A DNA stretch of 64,000 bases. Source: Zeus faber. Taxonomy: Eukaryota > Chordata > Actinopteri > Zeiformes > Zeidae. A program made the position numbers and the translations under genes. A model generated the notes under the pieces. The model made no database searches, had not been told where the DNA came from, and saw only the letters and a program-made list of their open reading frames with translations. The stretch is from NCBI GenBank assembly GCA_960531495.1, contig OY482852.1:8991212-9055211 (forward strand). The letters run 5' to 3'. Each line of letters begins with the position of its first letter. The stretch's first letter is position 1. Below, piece by piece: positions 42,414 through 55,744 of this stretch.

Positions 42414-45125
42414 TTGTATCACAGCATTTACATTGTTTAAAAAGGTAAAAGTTTGCATTCAAGCTTTGTCACATAACATTTGTTATTTATAACAAATGTA
42501 CAACATTTATAACACAAAAAACAGAAACTCCATCATTCTATGAATTCTAACATTGATTCATTGATACGAGGTTCTTTATAGTACCAATAATTAGGACTCA
42601 CCTGTTATCTCCATCGTGCCTAGCACCGAGGTTCAGGTTGATAAGGAAATTACTTAATTGTGTCACAAATAAACAACAACAAATCCTTGAGGACACAAAT
42701 ATATATTGCACAGACAGTGGGGAGGGTTAGTGTTTTCGATTCACCTAAAACACACTCTGAGCAAGCAATCCAACACACTGTACCATTCTCTGTGGCAGGT
42801 TTTAGGATTTTATGAAGTGAACGGGTGAATCAGGGGATAAAACATGAAGCAGCAAGCGGCTGAGTCAAGGTCAGTCCACGAGGTGAATGACCGCAATAAA
42901 GAGATTATATCTGCCAGACACAATTGGCACCAGCAGCGGTCGCCCCGATGATTGTTTTATGTCTAGTGTCTCCGCGCTCTTCTTCTTTTTTTTTTTTTTT
43001 TTTTTTAACAATCTGTCCAGTGAGAATTTGTGAACTGAGCATTCCTAACAGAACTTCAGAGCCGAAATGATCTTAAGAGATGACCTCGTCTTAGTCCGAC
43101 ACAGGTGTAATGACAGATGTAGTGTGTAGTGGTATATATGGATGTAGTGGTATATGTGGATGTAGTGGTGTATATATATATAGTGCACGATCCACCATCA
43201 GAATCGGCCTTCCCCGACTGTGACCTGTGATAGAACCGGCAGCAATTCGGCTGTAGTAACTCATGAGGCATGCTGACAGTCGTAAATGCCCGATAAGGGC
43301 GATGTTTATAGAGGTTAGGCGCAGGCAGAGACGGGCACAGAGGACACTCTGACTCTATCAACATCGTCACCTACATAGTACTTTTTTATCCCCCTTTATT
43401 ACATAAAATGGAGCAAACGCCAAATCCAGCGGTCGCTGTAGTGAAACAAACAACTGAATCAAACAACTTTCTTCAGAATAGCTCTAGGCTTCTTTTGACT
43501 CAGTGCCGGAGCACACACAGACATGGACGCTGCCATCCTGCAAGATCATAGCTGGCGTTAGCTCGCCAATACATTTCACATGATTTATTATAATTCAGAC
43601 AACTTAAATACACCACAGTGTTTGCATTTGTATAACAATAACAAAATATATTAAGCTTGGGGGAAAGCCGCAGGGGAAATCCAACATTGTGAGCTGGAGA
43701 CCATCCTAGCCTTGTAATTTGGTGCATTATATTTGTAGCTTCGTGCTCTCCTAACGTATAGGTAAGAGTAGGACGGAGCACCGTAGAGGGAAATAAAACC
43801 AAGCATGTAGTCCAACATTCCTTCCATTATCGTCCCCTTCTTTATAAATTCATTTTGTTCTGCCCTAGATTTTCACACGAGCTTAAATGTTGATTTTGAC
43901 TAGCCCCGGCCTCCCGTCCATGTGAGTGGCGGACGTTGCGTCCGGGGCATGACAACCGGCCTTGACCCCAAACCCCCAGCTAGAGTTCAGCTGCACGGGT
44001 GCCGTCTCACAAGGTCATTAACCCAGAAGTGACAGAGCGCTCTTGTGAAAGCGCGTGAAGGCAAAGTTGGGGGAGTCCGCAGTGAACCCACGGGCGAGTC
44101 GTTCGCCTATTGCTCAAGCCTTCCCGGGTGACCTCCCGGCCTGAGAAGGTCGTAAGGTTAAGGTCATCGGGAAAGGAATCCGTGGTCTTACCGTATCTTC
44201 TTTTTCCTCTTTTGCAAATATAATCTGTCTGTGTGTGGATTTCCTTTGTGAGAAGGCGAAAAATAAGATCGTACTATGAAGTTTTCTACCTTTTCTATGT
44301 TTTTGCGACTCTTTTGATTTGTAGAATGAAGCGCTCCAAAGCAGATACAATACAATGAGGAGTGTTTAACGATTACGAAATGTGCGATGTAATGGATCAG
44401 GAACAAAACCTAGTTAAACTTACTTTTACTATTAAAATACTGCAATAAAAGCTGAGTTGAAGGCCAAGGCTGATGTGTCTAGGCTGATGTACTTTAAATG
44501 GCCAGATGCAGCTTTCTCGTGGTAATAAATTGTGCTGAAAAGGTTTCTCTTCCATGAAATCGGCTTGTGTTTATCATTGACGGAATTCATTTATTGCGCT
44601 CAAAGTTTTGAACGAGGAGTGGGATATGTGTGTTATATGATTTTGGCGAACAACGAACAAAATAAAACGAATACCAAGAACATTAAATTATATCTAATGT
44701 GATTAACACAGCATGCTTTACCGACTGTAGAAGTCAACGATAATAATTTATTTGTGGAATAAACCAATTCAGCAAAAAGATTTAAAACTCTAATATTGAT
44801 TTTATATCCAAGCCGAGAAAGCCAAGAAATATCCACATTTTCCATCTTATGACACGATTTAATTGGCCTTATTAGATTCTTGTCAAACATGAAATAAATC
44901 GAATTATTCAAATAAACAATTAAATAAATAAATAAATAAATAAAGACTTGTTAAAAAAACACATTTAGTTGCAGACGAAGATTATAACGCTTAAAAAACA
45001 AAACAGGCTGTAAAGACTATTAAGTTTGTCACTTCTTTATTGTCTCCTTCAAGCCTGCACAGTTTATGTTCATTTATTTTTTGTTTGTTTGGAATTGTAA
45101 CGCTGTTATCGTTCAGTCTTTATGT
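42414..45125. other. Intergenic, nr0b2 to gpatch3
   Basis: No gene recognised. It holds a perfect TCAAGGTCA half-site (42865-42873), a T-run at 42987-43006, and a short tandem array of about 21 bp units containing GGATGTAGTGGTATAT (43110-43180). A moderately GC-rich stretch at 43900-44170 has no readable product. NUDC, which adjoins NR0B2 in human, is not seen here. Confidence 0.5.
42865..42873 (+). promoter_or_regulatory. Perfect NR5A/ERR extended half-site TCAAGGTCA
   Basis: A consensus extended half-site about 1.28 kb upstream of the inferred nr0b2 start, on the strand opposite to the gene. A distal element for nr0b2 is possible, but one 9-mer match in 64 kb can be chance. Confidence 0.3.
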
Positions 45126-45325
45126 NNNNNNNNNNNNNNNNNNNNNNNNNNNNNNNNNNNNNNNNNNNNNNNNNNNNNNNNNNNNNNNNNNNNNNNNNNN
45201 NNNNNNNNNNNNNNNNNNNNNNNNNNNNNNNNNNNNNNNNNNNNNNNNNNNNNNNNNNNNNNNNNNNNNNNNNNNNNNNNNNNNNNNNNNNNNNNNNNNN
45301 NNNNNNNNNNNNNNNNNNNNNNNNN
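45126..45325. other. Assembly gap of 200 N
   Basis: Exactly 200 unknown bases, probably a fixed-size scaffold gap rather than a measured length. The reading frames drawn across it have no meaning. Confidence 0.99.
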
Positions 45326-45397
45326 GAAGGTAAAACAATTTCCATGACAGATGAGTCTGCAGGCTAAACCTTGGAAAGATTCAGTGGTAGTTAAGAA

Positions 45398-45416
45398 ATA
45401 TAATAATAATAATAAT

Positions 45417-45449
<33 letters not shown>

Positions 45450-45467
45450 AATAATAATAATAATAAT
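45398..45467. repeat. (AAT)n(AAC)n(AAT)n microsatellite
   Basis: About 70 bp of trinucleotide repeat, 73 bp to the right of the assembly gap. Such sequence may explain why assembly broke here. Confidence 0.95.
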
Positions 45468-45591
45468 TTGATTATAAATAACAATACTAATTTTTGTTTT
45501 AATTGTTCTTATTCTTATTACTATTATAATTACCGGTATTCGTTTTCATTAACACCCGCTAAACGGATGTGACGTTTTTACGTCGACCAAG

Positions 45592-45599
45592 TGACGTCA
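45592..45599. promoter_or_regulatory. Perfect CRE palindrome upstream of gpatch3
   Basis: TGACGTCA ends 22 nt before the gpatch3 ATG, almost the same distance as the copy before tmem222. The related motif TGACGT occurs again at 45570-45575. Confidence 0.5.
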
Positions 45600-45621
45600 C
45601 TTCTTTTCGACACAAACAATC

Positions 45622-48600
45622 ATGGCTGACCTCGTACCAGTCGTATATTGTGCTGTTGGTAATATACCTGTTAAATGTCGTTCCGCGGACCTCAGAAACT
45701 ACTTCAGCCAGTTCATAGAGAGCGGCGGCTTCCAGTGCTTCCACTACCGACACCGACCCGAGGTTCAGCGGGAGTCTGAGGAGCCCGACGGCCCGAAAGA
45801 AAGCGCCAAGAGCGCGGCGACCGACCCCGGCGGCGGCGGCGGTACCAGTGGCGCCGCGTCTTCCGCGGCCACCGAAAAGTGTTCGGTAAAGCAAGGGGAG
45901 AAGGCGCTGTCGTGCTGCTGCGTGGTCGCCGTCGTCTCCAGCGAAGCCGACAGGTTCGTCCGCATGTACGGTGGGAACCCGTGGATCGACTCCAGAGGGA
46001 ACTGGCTCTCAAGACGCTGCGTGATCAAGAGAATCAAGGTCTCCGACGACACAGGTCGGTGGAACAACCGGGAACCAGAGTGGCTGGACGATAGTCGCGA
46101 TATTTATGGGTGAACCCCTCGAGTTGAGGATATTTTGGGGGTGACTATAACGGTGCTTTTTGTGTGTATAACATGTAGAGTCTTGATTAGAACATCTACA
46201 ACAGTCTGGAGTTAAGAAAATTGCATTGCTTCGTTATAATGCATGCCTTAGAGACCGCATGCAACTATATCAGGATAACCGTAATCCCAGACGTCTAGTC
46301 TAATATCACAATATTGATATTTTAACGGTATTTTTCCCAGCCCTACTCCACGGTGTTTTTAAAGTGTCAACTTGTGTCGCTTTGATTCTCTGTTGGATTT
46401 CTAACTAATTTCTCTGCACGTAACCCGTGTTTCAGATGAGGAGCCGTTCCCGTACAAGACCAAGTCGGAGCGGCGGCACCGCACCTCGCTGAGCGAGCGC
46501 TTCACGCGAGCCGACCTGAGGGCCTTGCCGGAGCTGAACCCGCCGTCCCTCATGCAAAACGGAAACGTGGGCACGCCCGTCAAAGTGTTCCTGCAGCTCA
46601 TACAGTCGTGCCGCCTGCCGCCGCGTCTCATCCGCAAGCTGGGCCTCACGTTCCCCAAGACCGGCTCCAACCGCCGCTACGGCAACGTGCCGTTCCAGTA
46701 CTACGACACCCGCACGGTACCGGCCTCCGAGGAAAATGTCTTCACGGGGGCAGGGCACGAGATATCGGGCCCCGGCGGCGTGGCCGCGCCCGCCTCGAGG
46801 CTCAGGCCGCGAAATGACCGGATGGAGGCGGAGGAGGAGGACGAGGAGGCCGACGACGATGTGCAGTCAAACGCAGATGATGTGGGTTCAGATGAGATCA
46901 TTGTTAATCTGTGGATCTAACTACACTCAGTGAGCTACTGAGGCAAAGATTACCATTACCAAATTAAGATACTATTATGTGCTTGTGATGTGTTTTTACG
47001 ACGTGTGCTATATGTGTGTATACTGTTCACTCAGCAGTAGCGAATACTGCACACGATAGGAGGGATAAGTGGAACAAGCTGGGAGGGAGGCGATGAGGAA
47101 AATCTCACGTGTGACGTTTGGTCTGTCTTGTCGGTCGTAAGGATGATGACCGCTGTGAGGAGTGGGAACGACACGAAGCCCTGCACGAGGACGTCACAAG
47201 CCAGGAGCGCTGCAAGGAGAGGCTGTATGAAGAAGAGATAGAGCTGAAATGGGAGAAAGGAGGCTCCGGCCTGGTCTTCTACACGGATGCCCAATACTGG
47301 CAGGAGGAGGAAGGAGGTAACCTTCAGGGAGGACTTTTCACAGCCAATAATGTGGGTGTCCAGTAGGTCCTTGTGTTCCACCGGTCTATTAAAAACTATA
47401 ACCACTTTGGCACTATAACCACTGTACCAGTATGGATTACGTAAGAGCTTCCCAACGGCAAACCCTCAAGGCCCTGTGCCGGCATTTATCCACAGCTGTA
47501 GATCAGTCATTATGGTGGTTGTGTCACGACTATGCAATAAATCAACACATTTCTGGGTACTTCTTTGCAGTTTAAAAGGGGCAAGATCAACAGTGAACCT
47601 CCCCTCATTAGCTGTGATAACTAGCTGCCATTAGCTGCTGTCGTCTACCATATACACTGTTGTCCAAGAAGTTATACTACATCAACACGATGTTACAGAA
47701 ATACTTATTCTGCCCCCCCCCCCCCCCCCCATTCCTCCTGGTTATGGTTGTTTATTCCAGTCAGACTATGAGAGATTTTGGAACAAGGTGCTGAGCTTCA
47801 CATTTGAGGGACTTTTATTTGATTCCACTCTAATCATCTCTTAAAAACTGGGAGCTATTTCTTCAAATGAATGTAACAAAGTTGTGGAACCGGTTGGTTG
47901 TACACTACAAAATAAGTACGTTTAGGCTAAATATTGATTATGCTTCTGTCTCTGTACTCCTTTCCCGTAGACTTTGATGAGCAGACGGCAGATGATTGGG
48001 ATGTCGACATGAGTGTCTACTATGACAAAGGTAACTCCACTTTACTTGTATATATCTTTGGATATGGTTTTTAAATTAATTATGGGAACTAAATGGTTTA
48101 CACAATGTGACATTTAAAGCTTAGAGCGCTAGATTTCCTTTCACCCAGATCTCCCTCTCCCCAGATGGAGGTGACATGGACTCCCGCGACTATGTCCGTA
48201 TGCGGTATGAGAAGAGGCTGAGGGACGGCCTCGAAGATCGGTCTGGTCGTAGTCAGCTCATTGGCGGCTTTGAGAAGTTTACTAAGGTGAGGAGATTTCC
48301 ATTCCCATCACTCTGACCTGTGCTTTTTGTATCATTCGTTCCTCACAGCCGTGTCCAAACTTATTTTCTCAACGCACTTTCCTGCTTCAGGGCGTTGGGC
48401 GTCGTGTGATGGAGAAGCAGGGCTGGAGAGATGGCGACGGCCTTGGGAACAGTCAGGCTGGGATTCCAGAGGCGCTCGAAAATGAAGGACAGCACCCTAA
48501 TTGCAAGAGAGGCTTTGGGTCAGTAGAACAGACGAAAACTAGAAAGCACTCTGAGCGTAGAACTTCACAAAGCTACGGGAATTCCCTAATATGTTTAAAT

Positions 48601-49091
48601 GTTTTAGTTCTAGATGGATGTCACACAATGTTTTATGTCTTGCTAGAATGAGTGCTTTGACTACATGCAAAACTGGAGAGCATTTCCTTGGTTGCAAGCA
48701 AATATAGTTGTAGTAAAGTCATGGCTTTTGATACAGAGTGCTCCATATTACTGTTGAATTCAAGGAATAAAGACCAGAATGTCCTTCAAACACACAACAA
48801 CAAACCAAGGGAAACAGTCTATCCATGCCATGTCAAAACGTTAGTCAGAGTGTGGTGTATTTCCAAATGGTTCCATGATGCCGTTGTTTGTTTCTGTTTT
48901 TGTGCAGGTACCATGGAGAGAAGTTGAATTTTCATCCCGTGAAAAAGCCCAGAACAGTTTATCATATAAGTACGGTGTATGATGAACCTAAGGACATTGA
49001 CAAAGGCGATCCCTTATTGAGACGACACCCCAGCACCAGTATGAAGTACCGAGGATGGCAGCCAGGGGGCAGCATTGGACCGCGGAGATGA
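45622..49091 (+). CDS. gpatch3: G-patch domain-containing protein 3 (GPATCH3), 7 exons
   Basis: Exons: 45622-46054, 46436-46881, 47142-47316, 47971-48030, 48165-48286, 48391-48518, 48908-49091. They sum to 1548 nt, 515 aa (human about 525). GPATCH3 has been reported as a nuclear factor affecting antiviral RIG-I/VISA signalling and as an eye-development gene; G-patch modules commonly activate DEAH helicases. Seen: an N-terminal RRM-like region (LRNYFSQF, GGFQCFHYRHRPE), then ELNPPSLMQNGNVGTPVKVFL, FPKTGSNRRYGNVPF, an acidic stretch (about 275-295), the very conserved block EEWERHEALHEDVT to WEKGGSGLVFYTDAQYW, DDWDVDMSVYYD, and the G-patch from about 410 (GVGRRVMEKQGWRDGDGLG). The C-terminus is shorter than in mammals, ending SIGPRR. 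Confidence 0.96.
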
Positions 49092-49339
49092 CGTTACGAT
49101 CTAGATTTTATATTTTCTTTCTTGTATTATAAAAAAAATCAAAGGAAACTTACTTTTGAGTTGTGTTGCCATTTTACTCGGAATGTAGACATTCTGGGTT
49201 TTTTTTTTTTATTCTGCTTTGTAATGTGTTTTGTAACTTTATTGACATATGAAATGTTTTCAATGATAAAGTTCTCCAAGTATAAAAAATGAATGAAGTT
49301 TAGTAACAACAGTAATAATGGGTGGATAATACAAAAGAA

Positions 49340-49530
49340 CAACTCAAGGACTTTCAGAGCTGGAAGAAGTGCTCAGACCTTTAACTCAGGTAAAAGGGTT
49401 CCTGACATAATTACTCTTGTAAAAGTGGAAGTACCACATTGCCATTTGTACTTTACTAAAACGAATAAGTACATAGTTTATACATATACTTTTAAGCGTA
49501 TTTATAGTACTTAAAGTAAAGGTACTTTCA
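49340..49530. repeat. Diverged dispersed repeat (AAGTAAAAGTAC-type)
   Basis: Contains GGAAGAAGTGCTCAGACC, then TTTAACTCAGGTAAAAGG, and ends in AGTACTTAAAGTAAAGG. This is the pattern of an abundant teleost short interspersed or MITE-like repeat. The copy is old and its ends are unclear. Confidence 0.5.
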
Positions 49531-50698
49531 TATCCTGCCCCCTGGTATAATAGAGCCTATAGGGCATAATGCACCACTATACCTTTACTCTGTAAATGAG
49601 TGCCATGCAGATTCTGATCACTAATGACAAAAGATCGTGGTATAGGCGGTGTTATAGTAATTTATAAGAATATGGACCTAATGAATCATTGATGAGTCCT
49701 CAATCAGCGGTTTGATAGATCCGGATCCGTTTTTTCGTCCTTTATTTTGGATCGCCTTGGTTTTAAATAGAGCTAGAATAAAAATGTATAGATGTCGATT
49801 TTCTTTATTTTTTATTTTTATTTTTTTCTGAACTAAAGTTACGCCACCGTCACAAATGCAGGCTGGTACCAAGTGAAGATTCGCGCTGGCGTCGGAAGTC
49901 GGAACTCTCCAAAACGGAATATTCTGAAGAGGCGCGCAGACGCCGCTTACTGGAGCGCGACGAGAGAGCGCCGCTGGCGGGCGGGGCTTTTATTTTGAAA
50001 GCTGACGCGGTAACCCGGATGCAGTTCAAAACTGAACGACGCGGGTCGGCGAGGCGAGCGAGCGTGTTTGGCAGGCGTCAAGTAAGTCAGCGTCAAGCCA
50101 GTTTATTGCATGGTTACTCACTAAATGAAAGCATGAGCTGAGATGGAATATTAAATAGAAACTGTTTTTATAACTAGTCGGCCTGGTTTAAGAGCTCGCG
50201 TTAAGAAGAATTGTCCATTGCGTCGTAGCTGAAGAGGTCTGAGACCAGGGGCGTGAGACCAGGCGGAGAGGTGGTAGCCGGTGGCAACGGTCATTAAAGA
50301 CAGAATTACTCTTGTAAAAAAAAAAAAAAGTCATTATTCAGAAATAACTAATTAGGGAGCCCTGCGTCATACAGTGAGATATGGAGTTATGTAAACCTTT
50401 ATAACTGGAGTTAACTTTAACTTGCTCTGAGCTACCCAACGTTGTTAGTACCGTAAGCTGCCCATTCAAACCCTATATTAGCTTACATTGCTCTGCCTTT
50501 TGTTGTACTCTACAATGCGTTGCGTTTTGGGTTAGCCCCGTCATACTTTCACACTTTCCACTGACAATAGCAGATGTGTTTTTGTTAGTCACACCCATGT
50601 TGCCTTACAGAGACAGGGTCATCTGGCCAGCCTGTAGCCCTGTTGTCTCTCTCGTCAGATGCTGATATTCATCCGCAGAGCTGCCTGGCACCATAACC
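49531..50698 (+). promoter_or_regulatory. gpn2 promoter and 5' UTR region
   Basis: A CpG-rich core at about 49900-50080 is followed by a donor (CAA|GTAAGT) at 50082, suggesting a non-coding first exon. Candidate acceptors before the ATG are at about 50609-50611 (TTACAG) and 50675-50680 (CCGCAG). An A-run lies at 50317-50330. No other gene seen. Confidence 0.4.
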
Positions 50699-53600
50699 AT
50701 GTCCAGCCAAGCAGCAGCATCTCCGTCATTTCGCTTTGGCCAGGTGGTCATCGGTCCCCCAGGGTCCGGTAAAACCACCTACTGCCGAGGAATGCAGGAG
50801 TTTCTGGGTCAGCTGGGACGCAAGGTGGTGGTGGTAAACATGGACCCCGCCAATGAGGGACTTCCATACTCTTGTGCTGTGGACATTTCAGAACTGGTCA
50901 CTTTGGACGATGTCATGGAGGGCCTGAAGTTGGGGCCCAACGGAGGGCTCCTGTACTGTATGGAGTATCTGGAAGCAAATCTGGACTGGCTTGAAAAAAA
51001 ACTCCAACAGTACAGTGACTTTTACTTTCTGTTTGACTGTCCCGGGCAGGTGGAGCTTTACACTCATCAAAGTTCTGTGAAAAATATATTTTCCCAGCTG
51101 GCAAAGTGGAATTTCAGGGTGAGGTATTTGGGATTTTTACAATTAAAATGATGTCCTTGGAGAACTACAATACCCAGTCCCAGCATGAACCACAGTCATT
51201 TTTCTGTAGATCTCCTGACACATGGGATGTGTGCTCCCCTGTTCAATACTAGCAACATAATGCGTCATGTTTCCATATTGTTTTTTCTACTGTCACCCAA
51301 CTCATTAACCTTCATTATCTCCCTACATTTAGCTTGCTGCGGTGCACCTCGTAGATTCTCATTACTGTGCTGACCCTGCCAAGTTCATCTCTGTGCTGTG
51401 CACCTCTCTGTCCACCATGCTGCATGTGGAGCTTCCCCACGTCAATGTCCTTTCCAAGATGGACCTGATTGAGCAGTATGGTAAACTAGGTGAGACATGT
51501 GGTTGACACGGTAGAACCGGCATATAGTTGTACGTTAACGAGTTGTTTGGAAATTGAAATGTCTAATCAAAGTGTTGGAAGTTAGTTTCATCTGACATTG
51601 TTTTTCCTCTGTACGTGTTTCACAGCTTTCAACTTGGATTTCTACACTGAGGTCATGGACTTAACCTATCTTCTGGATCACCTTGCTTCTGACCCTTTTT
51701 TTAAGAAATTCCATCATCTAAATGAGAAATTGGCAGAGGTCATACAAGATTACAGCCTTGTCACCTTTGTTCCTCTCAACGTGCAGGTGTGACTTCATAT
51801 TTACTGTCTAATTTAATTTCTGGTTCATAACAAATGTCTCAACATTTATGCAACGTTTATCTCAATATTGTGCGCTGTTTCCAATTAGATTAAATATAGT
51901 CCCATTGCAATGTAATCTTTTAACCACTGTATGGACCAAATCTGCAGAAAATTAGGATTACTTTGATAGAGATAAATGCTTTATTCATCGCTGGAGAAAA
52001 ATTGCAGAAGGTAGCTCCTCAATACACTCACTGAGCAGTTTATAAGGAACGCTATCGTGGCAGTTCCACCTGCCACCTGCCATCCAAGTGGTGTTTTCAG
52101 GGCCCTCAGAAACAGAAACAGAAACAGGTAGATTTGTTGCAAACACACCAGTTTATTCGAGAATGGCTAGATGTAACAAGCCGGGAGTAGATGGACACAT
52201 CATGACAAAGGCTCTCCCTGTGTGTGTGGGGGGATGGGTGAGTTACCTGTTGCTCATTGATTGCTCTGACGAGCAACAGGTGTAGAGCCACCCTGATCCC
52301 GGGCCCAATTACCTTGACCCAAGACAGGTGTGGCTGCTTAAACCACACCACATATACTGGGTAGGGCCTCCCTTTGCGCTCAAAACCGCCTCAGTTCGTC
52401 TTGGCATGGATTCCACAAGATATTGGAAGCATTCCTTTGAAATTCTGGTCCACGTTGACATGATTACATCACACAATTCCTGCAGATTTGTGAGCTGCAC
52501 ATTTATGTTGCGACTCCCATTCTATCACATCCCAAAGGTGTTCTTTTGGATTCAGATCCGGAGACTGGGAAGGCCACTGAACTCATTGTCATGTTCATGA
52601 AACCAGTTTGAGATGACTTTTGCTTTGTGACATGGTGCATAATGCTGAAAGTAGCCATGAGAAGATGGGTAAACTGTGGCAATGAAGGGATGCACGTGGT
52701 CAGCAGCAATGCTCAAATAGACTGTGGCATTCAAGCGATAATTGATTGGTATAAATGAGGCCAAAGTGTGCCAGGAAAAAAAAAAAAATCCCCACACCAT
52801 TACACCGCCGCCACCACCAGCCTGGACTGTGACACAAGGCAGGTTGGATCCATGGATTCATGCTGTTGGCACCAAATTCCTACCATCTGGGTGCCGAGAA
52901 ATAGAAATTTCAGCAGATCTGGAGATTCACCAGACCAGGCTACATTTCTTCAGTCTTCAACTGTCCAGTTTTGTGAGCCTGTGCCCACTGCAGCCTCAAC
53001 TTTCTGTTCTTGGCTGACAGAAGTGGAACCCAACGTGGTCTTCTGTTGTTGTAGCCCATCCGCCTCAAGGTGCCACGTGTTGTGCATTCTGAGATGTAGG
53101 TGTTCGGTCAGCTCCAACCAGTGTGGTCATTCTCTGTTAAACTCTCAACAAGGTGTTTCAGTTTTCAGAACTGCCGCTCACTGGATGTTTTTCGGAACAT
53201 TCTAGTAAACTCTAGAGACTTGTGCGTGAAAATCCCAGGAAATCAGCAATTACAGAAATACTCAAACCAGCCTGTCTGGCACCACAGTTGAAAACACTGA
53301 GATCACATTTTTCCCCATTCTGATGGTTGATGTGAGCATTAACTGAAGCTCCTGGCCCGTATCTGCATGATTTTATGCATTTCCCTGCTGCCACATGATT
53401 GGCAGATTAGATAATTGCATGAACCAGTAGGTGTACAGGTGTTCCTAATAAAGTGCTCAGTGAGTGTATACTTGTAGTCCGTTGTAATTTGCAGAAAAAT
53501 TCTGTTTAAACGGTACAAGTTAACAGCGAGCAACTTCTGTGCAGCAATAACAAGCAAAAAAGCACCACGCCCACCTTCCCCCCCCTCATAAATTGATAGG

Positions 53601-54691
53601 TAAAAAAAATTGTCATGCATTTTAAATGATATACTTAATAACTTGTATTCATGCTATAATCGAATCATAACAATTTAATTTATTAAAATTTCTTTATGAT
53701 GACAAATGGCCAGCAGCATGGCTATATTTTACTGTTCTTGTAGTTTGACTAGAAGCGATGGTGAGTCTTGGTGACTATGTTGAACCTTGACACTACCCTG
53801 AAAGAAATGAAGCGGGTTTTAGTGAAGGAGGTTAGTTACATTCTGGACTTTAGGGCTGGGAATTGTTTACACGTGTACCACGGGCTGATGACATAGTATT
53901 CTGAAATGCTAAACAGGTTTTGGAATCCTCCCGATGTCGATTAGGCTAGAGTTTTTAGCTGTGAGATCTGAGATGAAGGCGAAGCTGCGGTGTAAAAAGT
54001 AGCTCCTACTTGTAAGGGAAAAATGCTACTGTAATCATGGGAAGAAATGTGCTAAGATTATTTGTTAAATGCTGCTGTTTGTGATTACGTTGAGAAACTT
54101 GGTCTTGAAAAATGTTGTATAAATATTAATCTTAGTAGATTGTTTTTTAATAAGGTGTTTCATTAAAATGCTTCTTATAATTTAGAAGTAAGACATGAAC
54201 AGTTGACGTCACCTTTTTTACGGGATAATCCCCTGACATCATCACGGTATTTGTTCCTTCATCTCCAGGACAAAGACAGCATGACTCAGGTCTTGCGGAC
54301 AGTGGACAAAGCCAATGGATACTGCTATGGAGACCTGGAGGAAAGGAATTTGCAGGCCATGATGTCAGCAGCTGTGGGGGCAGACTTCCAATTTGATTCG
54401 TATCCTTTTCTAATCAGTCTGACCATTGGGACTCCTTTTTTAGGGATTGATCATTAAATGTACAATAGCAGGCCATAGACTTCTATAACCTGTATAAATT
54501 TAAAACTATTAACTTTTTTTTTTTACTGATGTCAACAACATGCCATTTGTAAATTAATCTGGTTTTAATGGTCAATTTTCTTTAACCTTGCGCCCCTCAG
54601 AACTCTTGGCGCGCAAGAGAGGTATGTTACAACAAGTGAAAAGACAATAGAGGAGGAAATGATGGACCTGTCAGTTTCACAGCACAAATAA
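50699..54691 (+). CDS. gpn2: GPN-loop GTPase 2 (GPN2), 5 exons
   Basis: Exons: 50699-51118, 51333-51489, 51626-51786, 54269-54399, 54601-54691. They sum to 960 nt, 319 aa (human 310). GPN2 is a cytoplasmic GTPase that works with GPN1/GPN3 in assembly and nuclear import of RNA polymerase II. Seen: P-loop GPPGSGKTT (19-27), NMDPANE (47-53), the family-defining Gly-Pro-Asn insertion (79-81), switch [10 protein letters not shown] (113-120), and the guanine-specificity motif SKMD (181-184, a variant of NKxD). The C-terminal part with [18 protein letters not shown] is on exon 4. Intron 3 (about 2.5 kb) carries a Tc1-like transposon and a TGACGTCA at 54204-54211. Confidence 0.96.
52025..53466 (-). 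mobile_element. Tc1/mariner-like DNA transposon with decayed transposase, in gpn2 intron 3
   Basis: About 1442 bp bounded by TA target-site duplications (52023-52024 and 53467-53468). The 26 bp terminal inverted repeats begin CACTCACTGAGCA and differ at two positions. Read on the minus strand, the interior is a Tc1-type transposase broken by several stops and frameshifts. Recognisable C-terminal pieces include [20 protein letters not shown] (about 52399-52458), and the HxNxEF-like block lies near 52590. Inserted antisense to gpn2. No intact frame exceeds about 90 codons, so the copy cannot be autonomous. Confidence 0.88.
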
Positions 54692-54907
54692 ACGAGCAGG
54701 AGAGAAGGCCTTTCAACACCGGTACTCTGGACAGATTTTGCCTAGACCCGTCTCGTTTGGCCTGAAGACCTTTTCGCTGGAGTATTGGAGAGCTGGAAAT
54801 CAAATGGCTGAAGGTCCATTCATGCTAAACCATATATTTTCCAAATCGCACCAAGGGAGGCTAAATGGAGACAAAGGCTGTTTTTTATCTGTATAAATTT
54901 GTTTCAC

Positions 54908-54913
54908 AATAAA
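54908..54913 (+). terminator. Candidate poly(A) signal of gpn2
   Basis: AATAAA 217 nt after the stop codon, giving a short 3' UTR. Confidence 0.6.
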
Positions 54914-55713
54914 CTCCATTGACAGTGTGCAACGGCTCCTACAGTCATAAAACAATGCAACATCTTCATGCAATAGATTAATGAGACAAATGCTCATTTA
55001 ATCTCAAAGCATTTTATTAAAATTCAGCTTTTTCATTTTGTTCAAATCTACATGACCTCGTCTAATCAGTCACTACACTTGGATTGGATATAAATTCGAT
55101 TGCTTCATTGACCAAGATTACCTGTCTTACAATTGATTTGAAAAAATTAAATTGTCCCCAAAAATAATATATCTGCAAAGTTATTTTTTAATACTATACA
55201 ACCACTTTATAAATGGTAATACCAATTTTTTTAAATAGGTGTTACTTAGATGCTTGTGTGTTTGTAATTTATATAAATTGGTTCAAATTTCAGTCTTTAC
55301 ATTGATTTGATGCCTATGATATTGGCTGTACCCAATTCAGGATCATTTGTCAGAGCTAGTTGCTAAGGTAACAGTCGATATAAATATATGTGACAGTTGA
55401 GACATATTATATATATATATAAATAAACCAGGGTCACCTCAATGAAGCCAATCTACCACTTGCTCATTGTACAGCAACCATTTAATAGAACGCTGATCTG
55501 AATTATAAAAACAAAACGTGACTACAAAGTTATATTTTTTGCAAGGCCGTGTTTGCAAAAGCCGCCGCCGAACGGACAAGCGCTGTAGCCCGAGACGTCG
55601 GCCTGCATCCGAAATCTCCGAGGTCTCCCGTTTGTTCGCTTGCGTCGACAGGGCAATCTAAATATAAACGCATTATAACGCACGTCGGCTTGCCGGAGGA
55701 CCCCGTGAATGCT

Positions 55714-55744
<31 letters not shown>

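Noticed and set aside
52501..52800. Short minus-strand frames in gpn2 intron 3 as an independent gene
   Set aside because: They are fragments of the decayed Tc1-type transposase bounded by the inverted repeats.
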